From Gemmatimonadota bacterium (lineage in GTDB: Bacteria > Gemmatimonadota > Gemmatimonadetes > Longimicrobiales > Gaopeijiaceae), in contig JADFRS010000011.1 of the NCBI GenBank assembly GCA_022561145.1, positions 1-48,557 of the forward strand: a DNA stretch of 48,557 nt, given 5' to 3'. The position numbers and the translations under genes were made by a program. Below are positions 29,618 to 39,024 of the stretch, one piece after another; the stretch's first letter is position 1; each line of letters starts with the position of its first letter. The notes under the pieces were generated by a model, which searched no databases, was not told where the DNA came from, and saw only the letters and a program-made list of their open reading frames with translations.

Positions 29618-32497
29618 ATGCCCATGACGGGAGAATTCTTGGTGGTGCGTGGTGCGCGGGAGCACAACCTCCGCAATATCGATGTGGAGCTCCCTAGGGG
29701 TGCCTTGGTGGTGATCACAGGGCTCTCGGGCTCGGGCAAGTCGTCGCTCGCCTTCGACACGATCTATGCCGAAGGGCAGCGGCGATATGTCGAATCCCTT
29801 TCGGCGTACGCGCGGCAATTTCTCGGGCTCATGGAGAAGCCCGACGTGGATACCATCGAAGGCCTCTCTCCAGCGATCGCCATCGAACAGAAAACGGTCA
29901 GCAGGAATCCTCGATCAACCGTGGGAACCGTGACCGAGGTGTACGACTACCTGAGGCTCCTGTGGGCCCGGGCCGGTGTTCCCCATTGCCCCGAATGCGG
30001 CAAGCCGGTTGTGCGGCAGGCGGCGTCGCAAATCGTGGCCCGTCTTCTGAAGCTCGAAGAAGGCACGAAGATCCAGGTCTTGGCCCCTTTGGTCCGAGGC
30101 CGCAAGGGGGAGTTTCGAGACCTCTTCGAGCGCGCCCGCAAAGAAGGGTTTGTGAGAGCCCGGGTGGACGGTCAGACGGTCGAGTTGGCCAACCCTCCGT
30201 CTCTCAATCGTTACGAGAACCACGACGTTGCCGTGCTGGTGGACCGCCTCGTCATTCGGCCGGAGGACCGGGACCGCCTGGCGGACTCGGTCGAGGTCGC
30301 CCTGCGCGCCGGAGGCGGTATCGTCGAGGTCTTGGAGCGGCGTGGTTCCAAGGAAGTGCCCCACGTGTTCAGCGAGCATTACGCATGCGCGCATTGTGGG
30401 ACCGACCTTCCGGAGCTCGAGCCTCGCCAGTTCTCGTTCAACTCACCGTACGGTGCCTGTGAAGAGTGCGGGGGGTTGGGCACCCGCAAGAAAGTGAATC
30501 CGAGTCTGTTGCTCGCCGACCCCAGCGTGTCCTTGTTGGAGGGCGTGCTTCTGCCCTGGGGCAAGCCGTCTGGTCATCTGAGGGGCTCTGTGATTCAGGG
30601 ACTTGCGGATGCGTACGAATTCGATCCGAACGCCCCGTGGCAAGAAATACCCGAAGAGGCCCGCCATGCGATCCTGTATGGTTCCGGACGTATGAAGATC
30701 CGATTCCCGTACCGCGCCGGGAAGACGAAGGGATATTACGAGGACACATGGGACGGCGTCGTGAGCAACGTCGAGACGCGCTACCGGGACACGAAATCGG
30801 AAGCGGTGCGTGGGCAGCTCGAGGACTATATGTCGACGCTTCCATGCACGGTTTGTGAGGGATCACGACTGCGGCCCGAGTCTCTTTCAGTGACGGTCGC
30901 TGGACGTTCGATCGGCGAGGTCGTGGGCATGTCGATCTCCGATGCCATCGACTTCTTCGGGTCGGTTCCTTTGGACGACCAGACGTCGGGCACCAACGGC
31001 GCGACGCCCCTGCCGGCTGAGATCGCCCGACCGATTCTCAAGGAAGTCCGTGAGCGCCTGGGCTTTCTCGCTGCCGTGGGATTGACCTACCTCACCCTCG
31101 GACGGTCTGCGGACTCGCTGTCCGGCGGCGAGTCACAACGCATTCGTCTGGCGACTCAGATTGGGAGTCAGCTGGTGGGTGTGCTCTACATTCTGGATGA
31201 ACCGTCCGTTGGGCTGCACCACCGGGACAACCAGCGCCTACTCGAGACCCTCCAGGCTCTCCGTGACCTGGGGAACACGGTGATCGTGGTGGAGCACGAT
31301 GAGGACACGATTCGAGCGGCGGACCATATCGTGGACCTCGGCCCGGGCGCGGGCCGCAAGGGTGGGGAAGTCGTGGTCTCCGGCTCGATCGATGACGTGT
31401 TGGCCGAGCCGCGCTCGCTGACCGGTGCCTACCTCAGCGGTGCACGGACCATTCCAGTGCCGGCGCAACGCAGGCCGGTCGATCCCAATCGGGTGCTGAG
31501 GCTGGCAGGCGCGCGCGAGCACAACCTCAAGGACCTGACTGTTTCATTCCCCCTCGGGTGTTTCATCGCGATCACCGGAGTCAGCGGTTCGGGGAAATCC
31601 ACGCTCGTGAACGAAACCCTCTACCGAACTCTGGCGCGCCACTTCTACCGGAGCAAGGCGGTTGCGGGCAACCATGACGGCCTTCAGGGACTCGAACATC
31701 TCGACAAGGTGATCGAAGTTGATCAGTCGCCGATCGGACGGACACCGAGGTCGAACCCGGCCACGTATACGGGCTTGTTCACGCCGATCCGCGATCTGTT
31801 CGCTCGCCTGCCCGAGTCGCAAATGCGCGGTTACGAGCCGGGCCGATTTTCGTTCAACGTGAAGGGTGGTCGATGCGAGGCGTGCGCGGGCGACGGTCTG
31901 GTGAAGATCGAGATGCACTTCCTTCCCGACGTGTACGTGCCGTGCGATGTCTGCCGGGGCCGTCGTTACAATCGGGAGACCCTCGACGTCTATTACAAGG
32001 GGAAGAACATCGCGGACGTGCTCGACATGACCGTCAACGAGGCGTTGGAGTTCTTCGAGGCTGTGCCGCGGATCCGGTTGAAGCTGCAGACCCTGTCCGA
32101 CGTCGGTCTGGGATACATTCACCTCGGCCAGTCCGCCACCACCCTCTCGGGTGGAGAGGCTCAGCGGGTGAAATTGGCGACGGAACTCTCGAAGAAAGCG
32201 ACGGGCAGCACGTTCTACGTTCTCGACGAGCCCACTACCGGGCTGCACTTCGAGGACGTGCGCGTGCTGCTCGAGGTGCTCCATCGTTTGGTGGACAAGG
32301 GGAATACCGTGGCGGTGATCGAGCACAACCTCGACGTGGTCAAGACAGCGGATTGGATCATCGATCTTGGGCCTGAAGGTGGCGACGACGGAGGTCGTAT
32401 CGTGGTCGAGGGAACACCGGAGAGGGTCGCCGAAGATCCGGGCTCATACACGGGCCAGTACCTTCGGCGATTGCTCGACCGGGCGGGGGTGGCGTGA
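29618..32497 (+). CDS. uvrA: Excinuclease ABC subunit A
   Basis: 959 residues; the damage-recognition ATPase of nucleotide excision repair. Two ABC modules: Walker [10 protein letters not shown] and GVSGSGKST, signatures [12 protein letters not shown] and [12 protein letters not shown], and Walker [13 protein letters not shown] and [11 protein letters not shown]. Zinc modules include [15 protein letters not shown].../CEECGGLG and the C-terminal CEACAGDG.../[12 protein letters not shown] 29618 or 29624 could be the start. It begins 7 bases after tamB, likely by readthrough from the envelope operon. No uvrB/uvrC in the window. Confidence 0.98.
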   Translation: MPMTGEFLVVRGAREHNLRNIDVELPRGALVVITGLSGSGKSSLAFDTIYAEGQRRYVESLSAYARQFLGLMEKPDVDTIEGLSPAIAIEQKTVSRNPRSTVGTVTEVYDYLRLLWARAGVPHCPECGKPVVRQAASQIVARLLKLEEGTKIQVLAPLVRGRKGEFRDLFERARKEGFVRARVDGQTVELANPPSLNRYENHDVAVLVDRLVIRPEDRDRLADSVEVALRAGGGIVEVLERRGSKEVPHVFSEHYACAHCGTDLPELEPRQFSFNSPYGACEECGGLGTRKKVNPSLLLADPSVSLLEGVLLPWGKPSGHLRGSVIQGLADAYEFDPNAPWQEIPEEARHAILYGSGRMKIRFPYRAGKTKGYYEDTWDGVVSNVETRYRDTKSEAVRGQLEDYMSTLPCTVCEGSRLRPESLSVTVAGRSIGEVVGMSISDAIDFFGSVPLDDQTSGTNGATPLPAEIARPILKEVRERLGFLAAVGLTYLTLGRSADSLSGGESQRIRLATQIGSQLVGVLYILDEPSVGLHHRDNQRLLETLQALRDLGNTVIVVEHDEDTIRAADHIVDLGPGAGRKGGEVVVSGSIDDVLAEPRSLTGAYLSGARTIPVPAQRRPVDPNRVLRLAGAREHNLKDLTVSFPLGCFIAITGVSGSGKSTLVNETLYRTLARHFYRSKAVAGNHDGLQGLEHLDKVIEVDQSPIGRTPRSNPATYTGLFTPIRDLFARLPESQMRGYEPGRFSFNVKGGRCEACAGDGLVKIEMHFLPDVYVPCDVCRGRRYNRETLDVYYKGKNIADVLDMTVNEALEFFEAVPRIRLKLQTLSDVGLGYIHLGQSATTLSGGEAQRVKLATELSKKATGSTFYVLDEPTTGLHFEDVRVLLEVLHRLVDKGNTVAVIEHNLDVVKTADWIIDLGPEGGDDGGRIVVEGTPERVAEDPGSYTGQYLRRLLDRAGVA

Positions 32498-32590
32498 CGA
32501 TGGGTCGCGGGCGGGGGCGAATCGCTTTAGTTTTGGCCTCCACGCTAGGAAACCGCGTGAGCGTGAATGGCGTAAGGAAAAAGCAGTTCT

Positions 32591-32631
32591 ACCGTTGGGT
32601 ACTGAACCGTGGCGTTCAGGCCCCAAACGGT
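32591..32631 (+). other. Long imperfect hairpin in the uvrA-ybjN gap
   Basis: In the 195-bp gap after uvrA, the outer arm ACCGTTGGG (32591-32599) pairs with CCCAAACGGT (32622-32631, one A bulged). Inside lies a perfect 6-bp stem CTGAAC (32602-32607) / GTTCAG (32614-32619) with a CGTGGC loop. Together this is about 15 bp of stem in 41 bases. There is no U-tract. It could stabilise the uvrA 3' end, attenuate readthrough, or be a leader element for the YbjN-PspA pair. The structure is read from sequence and the function is unknown. No convincing promoter was found in the rest of the gap. Confidence 0.5.
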
Positions 32632-32692
32632 GGGGCGTAAATCCCTGGACGGTGGCCACGATTGATGGTCGCCCAAGCCGACGGAGATGGTC

Positions 32693-33112
32693 ATGATAAC
32701 CCGAGAGGACTTGGAAAGCTTCCTCATTCGGATGGGTCTCGATTGGGACGAACTGGAAGAGGGGATGTTTCTGGTACGTGGCGCCAGCGGTGGCGCTCCC
32801 CTGGTCGTCCATCATTCGCCTCCCGTCTTGATCCTTCGCATGAAGGTGATAGAGCTGCCGGACAACGGTGGGGATCACACCGAGCTGTACCGGACGCTAT
32901 TGGAGCTCAACGCCAGCGATGTCGTACACGGTGCGTATGGGATCGAAGAGGGGGAGCTGATTCTGAGCGACACGTTGCAGCTGGAGACGCTGGATTTCGA
33001 GGAGCTCCAGGCATCTTCCGAGAGCCTTCAGATCGCTGCCTCTGGTCATATTGATCAAATTCGTCAGCTGGTAGGTGCCGGTGAGGCCACCGGCTCCGGG
33101 GAAGAGGGCTGA
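32693..33112 (+). CDS. YbjN/CesT-like small protein
   Basis: 139 residues. ATG 32693 has GGAG 6 bases upstream; the ATG at 32687 touches that site and is less likely. The sequence has the alpha/beta pattern of YbjN / type III chaperone-like folds: TREDLESFLIRMGLDW at the N-terminus, LVVHHSPPVLILRMKVIEL, then ELYRTLLELNASDVVHGAYG and a C-terminal helix. No catalytic motif, no signal peptide. It lies 4 bases before pspA, and pairing of such proteins with PspA suggests a role in the envelope stress system, perhaps as PspA partner or chaperone (inference). Confidence 0.7.
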   Translation: MITREDLESFLIRMGLDWDELEEGMFLVRGASGGAPLVVHHSPPVLILRMKVIELPDNGGDHTELYRTLLELNASDVVHGAYGIEEGELILSDTLQLETLDFEELQASSESLQIAASGHIDQIRQLVGAGEATGSGEEG

Positions 33113-33116
33113 AGTC

Positions 33117-34034
33117 ATGAGTATCTTTTCAAAATTCTCGACCCTCATCAAGTCGAACATCAACGATCTGATCTCGAAGGCCGAAAACCCCGAGAAGATG
33201 TTGAATCAGATCATTCTCGACATGAGAGATCAACTCGCTCAAGCCAAGCGGGAGGTGGCGGCCGCCATCGCGGACGAGCGCAAGCTGCGGTCCCAACTCG
33301 ACGACGAGGTGAAACAGGCCCGGCAGTGGGAACACCGCGCCGTGTTAGCCGTGAAGGAGGGCAGGGACGACCTCGCCAAGCAGGCTCTGATGCGGCAGCA
33401 GGAGCACGCTGAGCGGGGCCGCGCACTCGACCAGGCCTGGCGCGGCCAGGCGACCGAGACCGAGAAGCTCAAGAGCTCTCTTCGGCAGCTGAACGACAAG
33501 ATCGAGGAAGCCAAGCGCAAGCGGAACCTGTTGATCGCCAAGCAGAAGAGAGCGCAGGCGCAGCGGCGCATTCACGAGACCATGTCGGGCCTCTCGGACA
33601 CGTCGGCCTTCGAGGCCTTCAACCGTATGACCGAGAAGATCGAGGAGTCCGAGCGTCGCAGCACCGCTCACGCCGAAGTCGCCGAGGCGCTGTCCAGCAC
33701 AACCCTGGACGACGAGTTCAAGGTCCTCGAGGCAGGCAGTGGGCCGGGCGGTGATGTGGACGACCGGCTTCTGGCACTGAAGCAGGAGATGGGCATGCTG
33801 GGTGCCGGTGAAGCCGAAAAGCCGCGCCAGCTCGAGTCAGGGGATGACGAACCGGTTGCCGAGGCTGCCGAGGCGACGTCTGAAGGAGGCCAGGAAACCG
33901 GGTCTGACGAGGGAGCGGACGGAAAGGACGAGGCTGTCGAGGCCGACGCAGCCGCCAACAATGAGGGCGACCCCCCGATCCAGGAAGCCCAGCTGATCGA
34001 GGAATTCGACCGCCTGGAGCAGCAGGACAGTTGA
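33117..34034 (+). CDS. pspA: PspA/IM30 (ESCRT-III-like) membrane-stress protein
   Basis: 305 residues from ATG 33117. The N-terminal amphipathic helix (MSIFSKFSTLIKSNINDLIS) and the AENPEKMLNQIILDMRDQL block are hallmarks of PspA/Vipp1. Long coiled-coil helices run to about residue 215. An additional acidic, Ala/Glu-rich low-complexity tail (about 240-290) is followed by a short helix (IQEAQLIEEFDRLEQQDS). PspA oligomers coat and repair the inner membrane. No pspF, pspB or pspC is adjacent; the upstream YbjN-like gene is the likely partner. It ends 24 bp from the convergent outer-membrane protein gene. Confidence 0.92.
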   Translation: MSIFSKFSTLIKSNINDLISKAENPEKMLNQIILDMRDQLAQAKREVAAAIADERKLRSQLDDEVKQARQWEHRAVLAVKEGRDDLAKQALMRQQEHAERGRALDQAWRGQATETEKLKSSLRQLNDKIEEAKRKRNLLIAKQKRAQAQRRIHETMSGLSDTSAFEAFNRMTEKIEESERRSTAHAEVAEALSSTTLDDEFKVLEAGSGPGGDVDDRLLALKQEMGMLGAGEAEKPRQLESGDDEPVAEAAEATSEGGQETGSDEGADGKDEAVEADAAANNEGDPPIQEAQLIEEFDRLEQQDS

Positions 34035-34058
34035 TTCGAACGAGTCCCGCTGCGGGTG

Positions 34059-34697
34059 TCAGAACCCGATGCTGATCGCGAGCGAGATCACCGGGTAATA
34101 GCGAAGGAGCTCGACGTCATCCTGGATGTCGCTCTGCTCTTGAATGAGGTTCATCCGGAAGGTTTGGTCGTTGGCGGCGGTGCCCGTCGCATCTAGGGTC
34201 ACAACCGGCTCGCTACGTACGCCGATCCCGAGATCGAGACTGATGCCCAGGGATTTGCCGATCGGGTTACCGAATCCGATGCCGCCGTAGAGCGCCGTGT
34301 CGAAGCTCATGTTCCCGGTCAACGTACCCACTTCTGCACTCGTGTACATCGTGCCGCCGATCTCCTGCGGACCAGGGTCACCGGTCACGTTCACGTCTCC
34401 CTGGATGAGGACTCCGCCTGTGAGGCGGATGCTTCCCACCGGATACAGGTCGACCAGCAACCGCACGGACCTCGGAGGTTCTACGGTAAACGTGATATCG
34501 GAAATATCCACAACCGGCTCGTACGGGAAGAAGTCGACCGTGCCGCGAATATGAAGCCTGTTGGAGAGGCCGAGGACGACGCCACCGCCCACGCCTAGCG
34601 TACCCGCCTGCCCGGTGACGGCGATTCCCTGTCCTTGGGCGCTGAGTGGGCTGGCCAAGAGCGCCGCGACGACCAGGAACGGAAGTAGCTTATTCAT
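34059..34697 (-). CDS. Predicted outer-membrane beta-barrel protein
   Basis: 212 residues. ATG at 34697 with AGGAG 7 bases upstream; a longer in-frame form from 34826 has no support. The signal peptide MNKLLPFLVVAALLASPLSA is cleaved after residue 20. The mature part alternates polar and hydrophobic residues in short strands (LHIRGTVDFFPY, RSVRLLVDLYPV, IRLTGGVLIQG, SLDLGIGVRSE). It ends in Phe (SLAISIGF), as barrel proteins do. It is probably an 8-stranded barrel of the OmpA/OmpW size class. I do not recognise a named family. It is transcribed towards pspA and away from the D-amino-acid transaminase. Confidence 0.78.
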   Translation of the reverse strand: MNKLLPFLVVAALLASPLSAQGQGIAVTGQAGTLGVGGGVVLGLSNRLHIRGTVDFFPYEPVVDISDITFTVEPPRSVRLLVDLYPVGSIRLTGGVLIQGDVNVTGDPGPQEIGGTMYTSAEVGTLTGNMSFDTALYGGIGFGNPIGKSLGISLDLGIGVRSEPVVTLDATGTAANDQTFRMNLIQEQSDIQDDVELLRYYPVISLAISIGF

Positions 34698-34762
34698 GGG
34701 AAGACTCCTGTTTGGCGAGCGATCGTTTCGGGAGACCAATCGTCTCACGGATTCGGCGCGGG

Positions 34763-34781
34763 CGGGCGGTGCTGCCGCCCG
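34763..34781. repeat. GC-rich inverted repeat in the divergent promoter region
   Basis: CGGGCGG (34763-34769) and CCGCCCG (34775-34781) around a 5-base loop, in the 183-bp intergenic region between the outer-membrane protein gene (minus) and the D-amino-acid transaminase (plus). It would form a strong hairpin in the 5' leader of the minus-strand transcript, or could be an operator. I could not assign a confident -35/-10 pair in this region. Confidence 0.35.
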
Positions 34782-34880
34782 GAGTGGGCTGCATCGAAAG
34801 AGAATAGGATTCTGCCGCGCGAGCAATCACCTTCTGCTACGTTTCAATCTTATGACGAACCCGAACTGGAGAGGGTCGGC

Positions 34881-35750
34881 ATGACGACCGTCTACCTGAA
34901 CGGCGAGTACATGACGAAGGAAGAGGCGCGCATCTCGCCCGACGACCGCGGATTCCTGCTGTCGGACGGAGTCTACGAGGTCACGCCCGCCTACGACGGA
35001 CGCCTCTTTCGATTTCCTCAACATCTCGAGCGGCTCGAGCGTGGATTGGCCACCCTCAGGATCCATCAAGGCACGGGTGAGTTGGCGGACGTGCATGAGC
35101 GGCTCCTCCGGGAAAACGATCTCGAGAGTGCCGCCTGCGCGTATGTGTACGTGCAGATCACACGGGGAGCGGCGCCGCGGATGCACCAGTTCCCCGAAGG
35201 ATCGGTGACGCCGACGGTCTACGCGTTCGCGAAAGCCTTTTCTCGCCCTCCTCATGAGGAGTGGGAATTGGGCTCCGGAGCCATTACGGTGCCTGACCGG
35301 AGGTGGTCACGCGTGGACATCAAGACGATCTCTCTCCTCCCCAACGTGCTGGCTCAGCAGGCTGCGGCAGACGCCGGTGTGGCGAACGCGGTGTTCGTAA
35401 AGGACGGCAACGCGATAGAAGGGACCCACAACAATTTGTTCGCCGTGTTCGACGGAGTTGTGACTACACACCCGGCAACGCATGAGATCCTGCACGGGAT
35501 CACCCGGGCGGTGGTGCTGGAGTTGGCCGGTCGCATGGGGATCAGCGTGGAGCAGCGCGCGATTCCAGTGGAAGAGTTCCGCACCGCCGACGAGATCTTC
35601 TTCACAGGCACGACCACGGAGGTCCATCCCACAGTTTCGCTGGATGGCCAGCGCGTGGGGGACGGCACGGCCGGGCCGGTGACGCGTAGATTGTTCGAGG
35701 CGTTCGTAGAGGAGGTCGGGAGCAGGAGGGCCGCAGAGGCTCAGGGATAG
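34881..35750 (+). CDS. D-amino-acid transaminase (PLP class IV aminotransferase)
   Basis: 289 residues. Fold-type IV with the Schiff-base lysine in VDIKTISLLPNVLA (K148). The D-amino-acid aminotransferase marker RGAAPRMHQFP (about 95-105) is the carboxylate-binding loop that separates these enzymes from branched-chain (IlvE) ones. EGTHNNLFAV and FFTGTTTEVHP are the PLP phosphate and C-terminal blocks. It would interconvert D-Ala and D-Glu for peptidoglycan or break down D-amino acids freed by recycling. Its 3' end overlaps the convergent namZ by 10 bp, linking it physically to the recycling island. Confidence 0.88.
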   Translation: MTTVYLNGEYMTKEEARISPDDRGFLLSDGVYEVTPAYDGRLFRFPQHLERLERGLATLRIHQGTGELADVHERLLRENDLESAACAYVYVQITRGAAPRMHQFPEGSVTPTVYAFAKAFSRPPHEEWELGSGAITVPDRRWSRVDIKTISLLPNVLAQQAAADAGVANAVFVKDGNAIEGTHNNLFAVFDGVVTTHPATHEILHGITRAVVLELAGRMGISVEQRAIPVEEFRTADEIFFTGTTTEVHPTVSLDGQRVGDGTAGPVTRRLFEAFVEEVGSRRAAEAQG

Positions 35751-36982
35751 ACCAGATAGCGCTCCCGCATCCGCACGAAAGCCGCCAGAGCGGTGTCCCA
35801 GCCTTCTCGGATCTCCTGGACGGTTCGGCCCTCTTCGACGCCTAGCCGGAGTCGGTCGGTGCCTGCGAGCAGGTCGAAGTGGCTCTCCCGCCAGCGCCAG
35901 TTCTCGCCGGACATGCGGCGAGCCTCGACCAGCATGGCCACCATAGCCAGAGTGGGATCGTAGCCCTCGTCTAGCTCAACCAACCGGACTCCATGTACGG
36001 CCTCTCCGTCGAACTTGCCGTCGCCCGGGGACTTCGGTGTGAACGTGACCGCTTCGAAGCGCACACCCTCGAATTCGTACTCGCCGAGCCTGTCGGCCAT
36101 GAGGGCTCCGTCCAGCCACGGCGCTCCGATCTGCTGGAACGGACGGTCGGTTCCCCGAGCCACAGAGAGGTTGGTCCCCTCGAACAGGCACGTTCCGACG
36201 TAGTGGCTGGCGCTCGTAATGCTCGGCATGTTTGGGGACGGGCCGATCCAGGGCAGGCCGGTGTCGTCGAAAGCCATGCCTCTCTCCCAGCCATCCGCCG
36301 GCACCACGTGTAGCTCCACCTTCAGTCCGAACTCGCCAACAAACATTCGGGCCAACTCACCGGGCGTCATGCCGTGCCGCATGGGCACGGGGTACATCCC
36401 GACCATCGAGCTGAACGCCGCCGACAGGACGTTTCCCTGGACCCGGGTGCCTCCGATGGGATTCGGTCGGTCCAGCACGATGAACGGAATGCCGGCTTCG
36501 CCCGCGGCCTCCATGCCCAAGGCCATGGTGGAGACGTATGTGTAGTATCGGGACCCGATGTCTTGGATGTCGAAGAGTAGTGCCTCCAATCCCTGCAAGT
36601 CCTCCGGAGTGGGCTTGAGGGTGCTGCCGTAAAGCGAGTGCACGGGGAGTCCGGTCACTGCGTCGTGTCCGTCGCCGATCCGCTCTCCCGCCTCGGCCGT
36701 TCCGCGGATCCCGTGCTCGGGGGAGAAAAGTGCTACCAGGTCGACAGCCTCTGCCCCGGCCAGCCGGTCGATGGTGCTGCGGCCCGCCCGATCGACGCCC
36801 GTGTGGTTGGTGATGAGACCCACGCGGATGTTCTCGACCAGATGCAGGGAGTCCTCGAGCAGCACTTCGATTCCCGGACGGACCCGGGGCACGCTTGCCG
36901 CCTGCCGGGAGTCTTGACCGCACGCGAGGGCGACACAGGCTATCGCCATTACCAAGGATTGTGGTGCCTTTACCAAGCCCAT
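35741..36982 (-). CDS. namZ: Exo-beta-N-acetylmuramidase NamZ family (DUF1343, GH171), exported
   Basis: 413 residues from ATG 36982. The N-terminus LVMAIACVALACGQD looks like a lipoprotein signal (C21, imperfect lipobox). Family blocks: VGLITNHTGVDRAGRSTIDRL, LVALFSPEHGIRG (with the conserved Glu), LLFDIQDIGSRYYTYVST, IVLDRPNPIGG and TNLSVARGTDRPF. DUF1343 was identified as NamZ, which removes MurNAc or MurNAc-peptide from the non-reducing end of peptidoglycan chains. It is divergent, by 73 bp, from an operon of GH3/AmiE-like enzymes, a symporter and a sugar kinase, which supports a recycling role. In-frame extension upstream of 36982 runs into the divergent gene and is rejected. Confidence 0.88.
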   Translation of the reverse strand: MGLVKAPQSLVMAIACVALACGQDSRQAASVPRVRPGIEVLLEDSLHLVENIRVGLITNHTGVDRAGRSTIDRLAGAEAVDLVALFSPEHGIRGTAEAGERIGDGHDAVTGLPVHSLYGSTLKPTPEDLQGLEALLFDIQDIGSRYYTYVSTMALGMEAAGEAGIPFIVLDRPNPIGGTRVQGNVLSAAFSSMVGMYPVPMRHGMTPGELARMFVGEFGLKVELHVVPADGWERGMAFDDTGLPWIGPSPNMPSITSASHYVGTCLFEGTNLSVARGTDRPFQQIGAPWLDGALMADRLGEYEFEGVRFEAVTFTPKSPGDGKFDGEAVHGVRLVELDEGYDPTLAMVAMLVEARRMSGENWRWRESHFDLLAGTDRLRLGVEEGRTVQEIREGWDTALAAFVRMRERYLVYP

Positions 36983-37055
36983 AGGTTGCCCTCGCTCGCT
37001 CGAATCGCTTGGTCTCGGCGGAACTTCGGCCGGGACTTCCCGAGGTGTCAACGAC

Positions 37056-39014
37056 GTGATTTTCCGCGCACTACAACTCGTCCGACCCGGGACGCCGCTC
37101 GCCGGTCGAGCACCCCGTCTTTTTGACCCGCTTATTCGGGCGAGGGTCCGGCCCGCCCTGATCGGGTCTGCCTTTGTCGTTTCACTCGGATCATGTTCGT
37201 CCACCGGCCCACGCCCGCGGGCGCCCGTCATGAGCAATGCGGAGCCGAGCGTCGAAGTGGTAGTCCCCGTAACGCAAGTGGCCGAAGTAAGCTCCGTACC
37301 TACCCCGCGTGCCCTGCCTCGCAGGCCTCTACCCTGGGCAGAGCAGGTTCTGGACGAGATGACGCTCCGCCAGAAAATCGGCCAGATGATCATGCCGCTC
37401 GTTCTAGGCGCGTTCAGCCCGGAGGGGACCGAAGCCCACGAACGTGAGATCGCGTGGATCGAAGAGGACGCGGTGGGCGGCGTCGTCATCTCGGTTGGTA
37501 CGCCGGTCGATGTGGCGGTGAAGCTCAATGACCTCCAGATGCACTCCGAGTACCCGCTCCTGGTCGGTGCCGACCTCGAGGCGGGCGCCGGCTTCCGCTT
37601 CAGGGGAGCGCTTCACTCCCCGACCAACATCGTGCTCGGCGGGGCCACGGCGTTTCCCCCGCCGATGGCCTTTGGGGCGGTGGGCGATCCCGCATACGCT
37701 TACGAGATGGGCAGGATTACGGCCACGGAGGCGTTGGCAATGGGAGTGCACATGCCGTTTGCCCCGGTACTGGACGTCAACAACAACGCGGACAATCCCA
37801 TCATCAACATCCGCTCGTTCGGTGAGGATGCGGAAATGGTCGGCGAGATGGGTGCGTCGTTCGTGCGTGGGCTCCAGGAACACGGAGCCATCGCGACCGG
37901 CAAGCACTTTCCCGGGCACGGGGAGACGGAGATCGACTCTCACCTCGCGCTCCCCGTCATCCGAGTGGAACGCGAACGGATGGATTCGGTGGAGTTGGCT
38001 CCGTTCCGAAGCGCCATCCGTGCGGGCATGGGCGGGATCATGACCGGACACATTGCGGTGCCGGCGCTATCCGGTGAGCGGGTTCCGGCGACCTTGTCGA
38101 GTGCGGTGCTCACGAACCTGTTGCGCGGGGAGCTCGGCTTCTCCGGCGTGATTTTCACCGACGCCATGAACATGGGTGCGATCGATCGGCTGTTTCCCCG
38201 GGGGGAAGCCGCGGTGCGGGCCGTCGTCGCCGGCGCCGATGTGCTGTTGATGCCGCCGGACGTCACGGAGGCCATCGATGCCATCGAGCGGGCCGTCCAA
38301 AGAGGCCGCATCTCGGAGCGCCGCATCGACACGTCTGTGACCCGGCTTCTGCGTCTCAAGGAGGACTTCAGGCTCCACGAGAATCGGCTGGTGCCGGTTG
38401 AGCGCGTGCCGCACATCGTCGGCATTCCCGAGCATTCCGACGTAGCTCGGGAAGTCTCGGAGCGCTCCCTGACACTCATTCGGAACGAGCGGGGGTTGCT
38501 GCCGCTCCTCGGGACCCGGTCCGCCCGGGTGATGTCCGTCACGTTCAGGCCCAAGAACGACATGCTGGCGAGCCGCTACTTCGACGGCAGGCTCGGTGCC
38601 ACCTACCGCAGGTTGACCTCCACCCACCTCGATGAGGACACGCACGAAGCCGTGTATGAGGCTCTGCTCAGGCAAGCGCGCCGCTCCAACCTCGTGGTCG
38701 TGTCGGTGTATTCGAACTTCGCCGGCGTTATCGAGATGACGGAGGAATTCGTGGACTTCGTGAACCAGCTATCGGCGCGGCGCATCACGCACGTGGTCGT
38801 GTCGTTCGGGAATCCGTACGTGATTCACGACTTTCCCGACGTACAGGCCTATCTGCTCGCCTGGAGCGGGACGGCGGCAAGCCAGCGGGCTGCGGCCAAC
38901 GCCCTGTTCGGAGGCCAGGCGATTACGGGCACGAGTCCGATTGGGATGTCTCCATTGTTCGAGCGGGGCGATGGCCTGCGGATTTCCGCCAAGGGGGTCT
39001 TGGGTGGTCGCTGA
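37056..39014 (+). CDS. nagZ: Exported NagZ-type beta-N-acetylglucosaminidase (GH3)
   Basis: 652 residues, GTG start. Lipoprotein-like signal with Cys in VVSLGSCSS (C47) after a long basic N-region. The GH3 catalytic barrel contains KHFPGHG (283-289), the NagZ Asp-His dyad in EIDSHLALP (D294, H296, the unusual acid/base of NagZ enzymes) and the nucleophile in VIFTDAMNMGAI (D369). The C-terminal ~220 residues form the second alpha/beta domain found in two-domain NagZ proteins such as the B. subtilis enzyme, which is exported; E. coli NagZ is single-domain and cytosolic. It removes GlcNAc from muropeptides. The adjacent fusion gene is a paralogue. Confidence 0.88.
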   Translation: MIFRALQLVRPGTPLAGRAPRLFDPLIRARVRPALIGSAFVVSLGSCSSTGPRPRAPVMSNAEPSVEVVVPVTQVAEVSSVPTPRALPRRPLPWAEQVLDEMTLRQKIGQMIMPLVLGAFSPEGTEAHEREIAWIEEDAVGGVVISVGTPVDVAVKLNDLQMHSEYPLLVGADLEAGAGFRFRGALHSPTNIVLGGATAFPPPMAFGAVGDPAYAYEMGRITATEALAMGVHMPFAPVLDVNNNADNPIINIRSFGEDAEMVGEMGASFVRGLQEHGAIATGKHFPGHGETEIDSHLALPVIRVERERMDSVELAPFRSAIRAGMGGIMTGHIAVPALSGERVPATLSSAVLTNLLRGELGFSGVIFTDAMNMGAIDRLFPRGEAAVRAVVAGADVLLMPPDVTEAIDAIERAVQRGRISERRIDTSVTRLLRLKEDFRLHENRLVPVERVPHIVGIPEHSDVAREVSERSLTLIRNERGLLPLLGTRSARVMSVTFRPKNDMLASRYFDGRLGATYRRLTSTHLDEDTHEAVYEALLRQARRSNLVVVSVYSNFAGVIEMTEEFVDFVNQLSARRITHVVVSFGNPYVIHDFPDVQAYLLAWSGTAASQRAAANALFGGQAITGTSPIGMSPLFERGDGLRISAKGVLGGR

Positions 39015-39024
39015 GCGCTCGAGA

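Noticed and set aside
34035-34058. Bidirectional terminator between pspA and the outer-membrane protein gene (CCCGC-T-GCGGG)
   Set aside because: The loop would be a single base, which cannot form, and there is no U-tract on either side.
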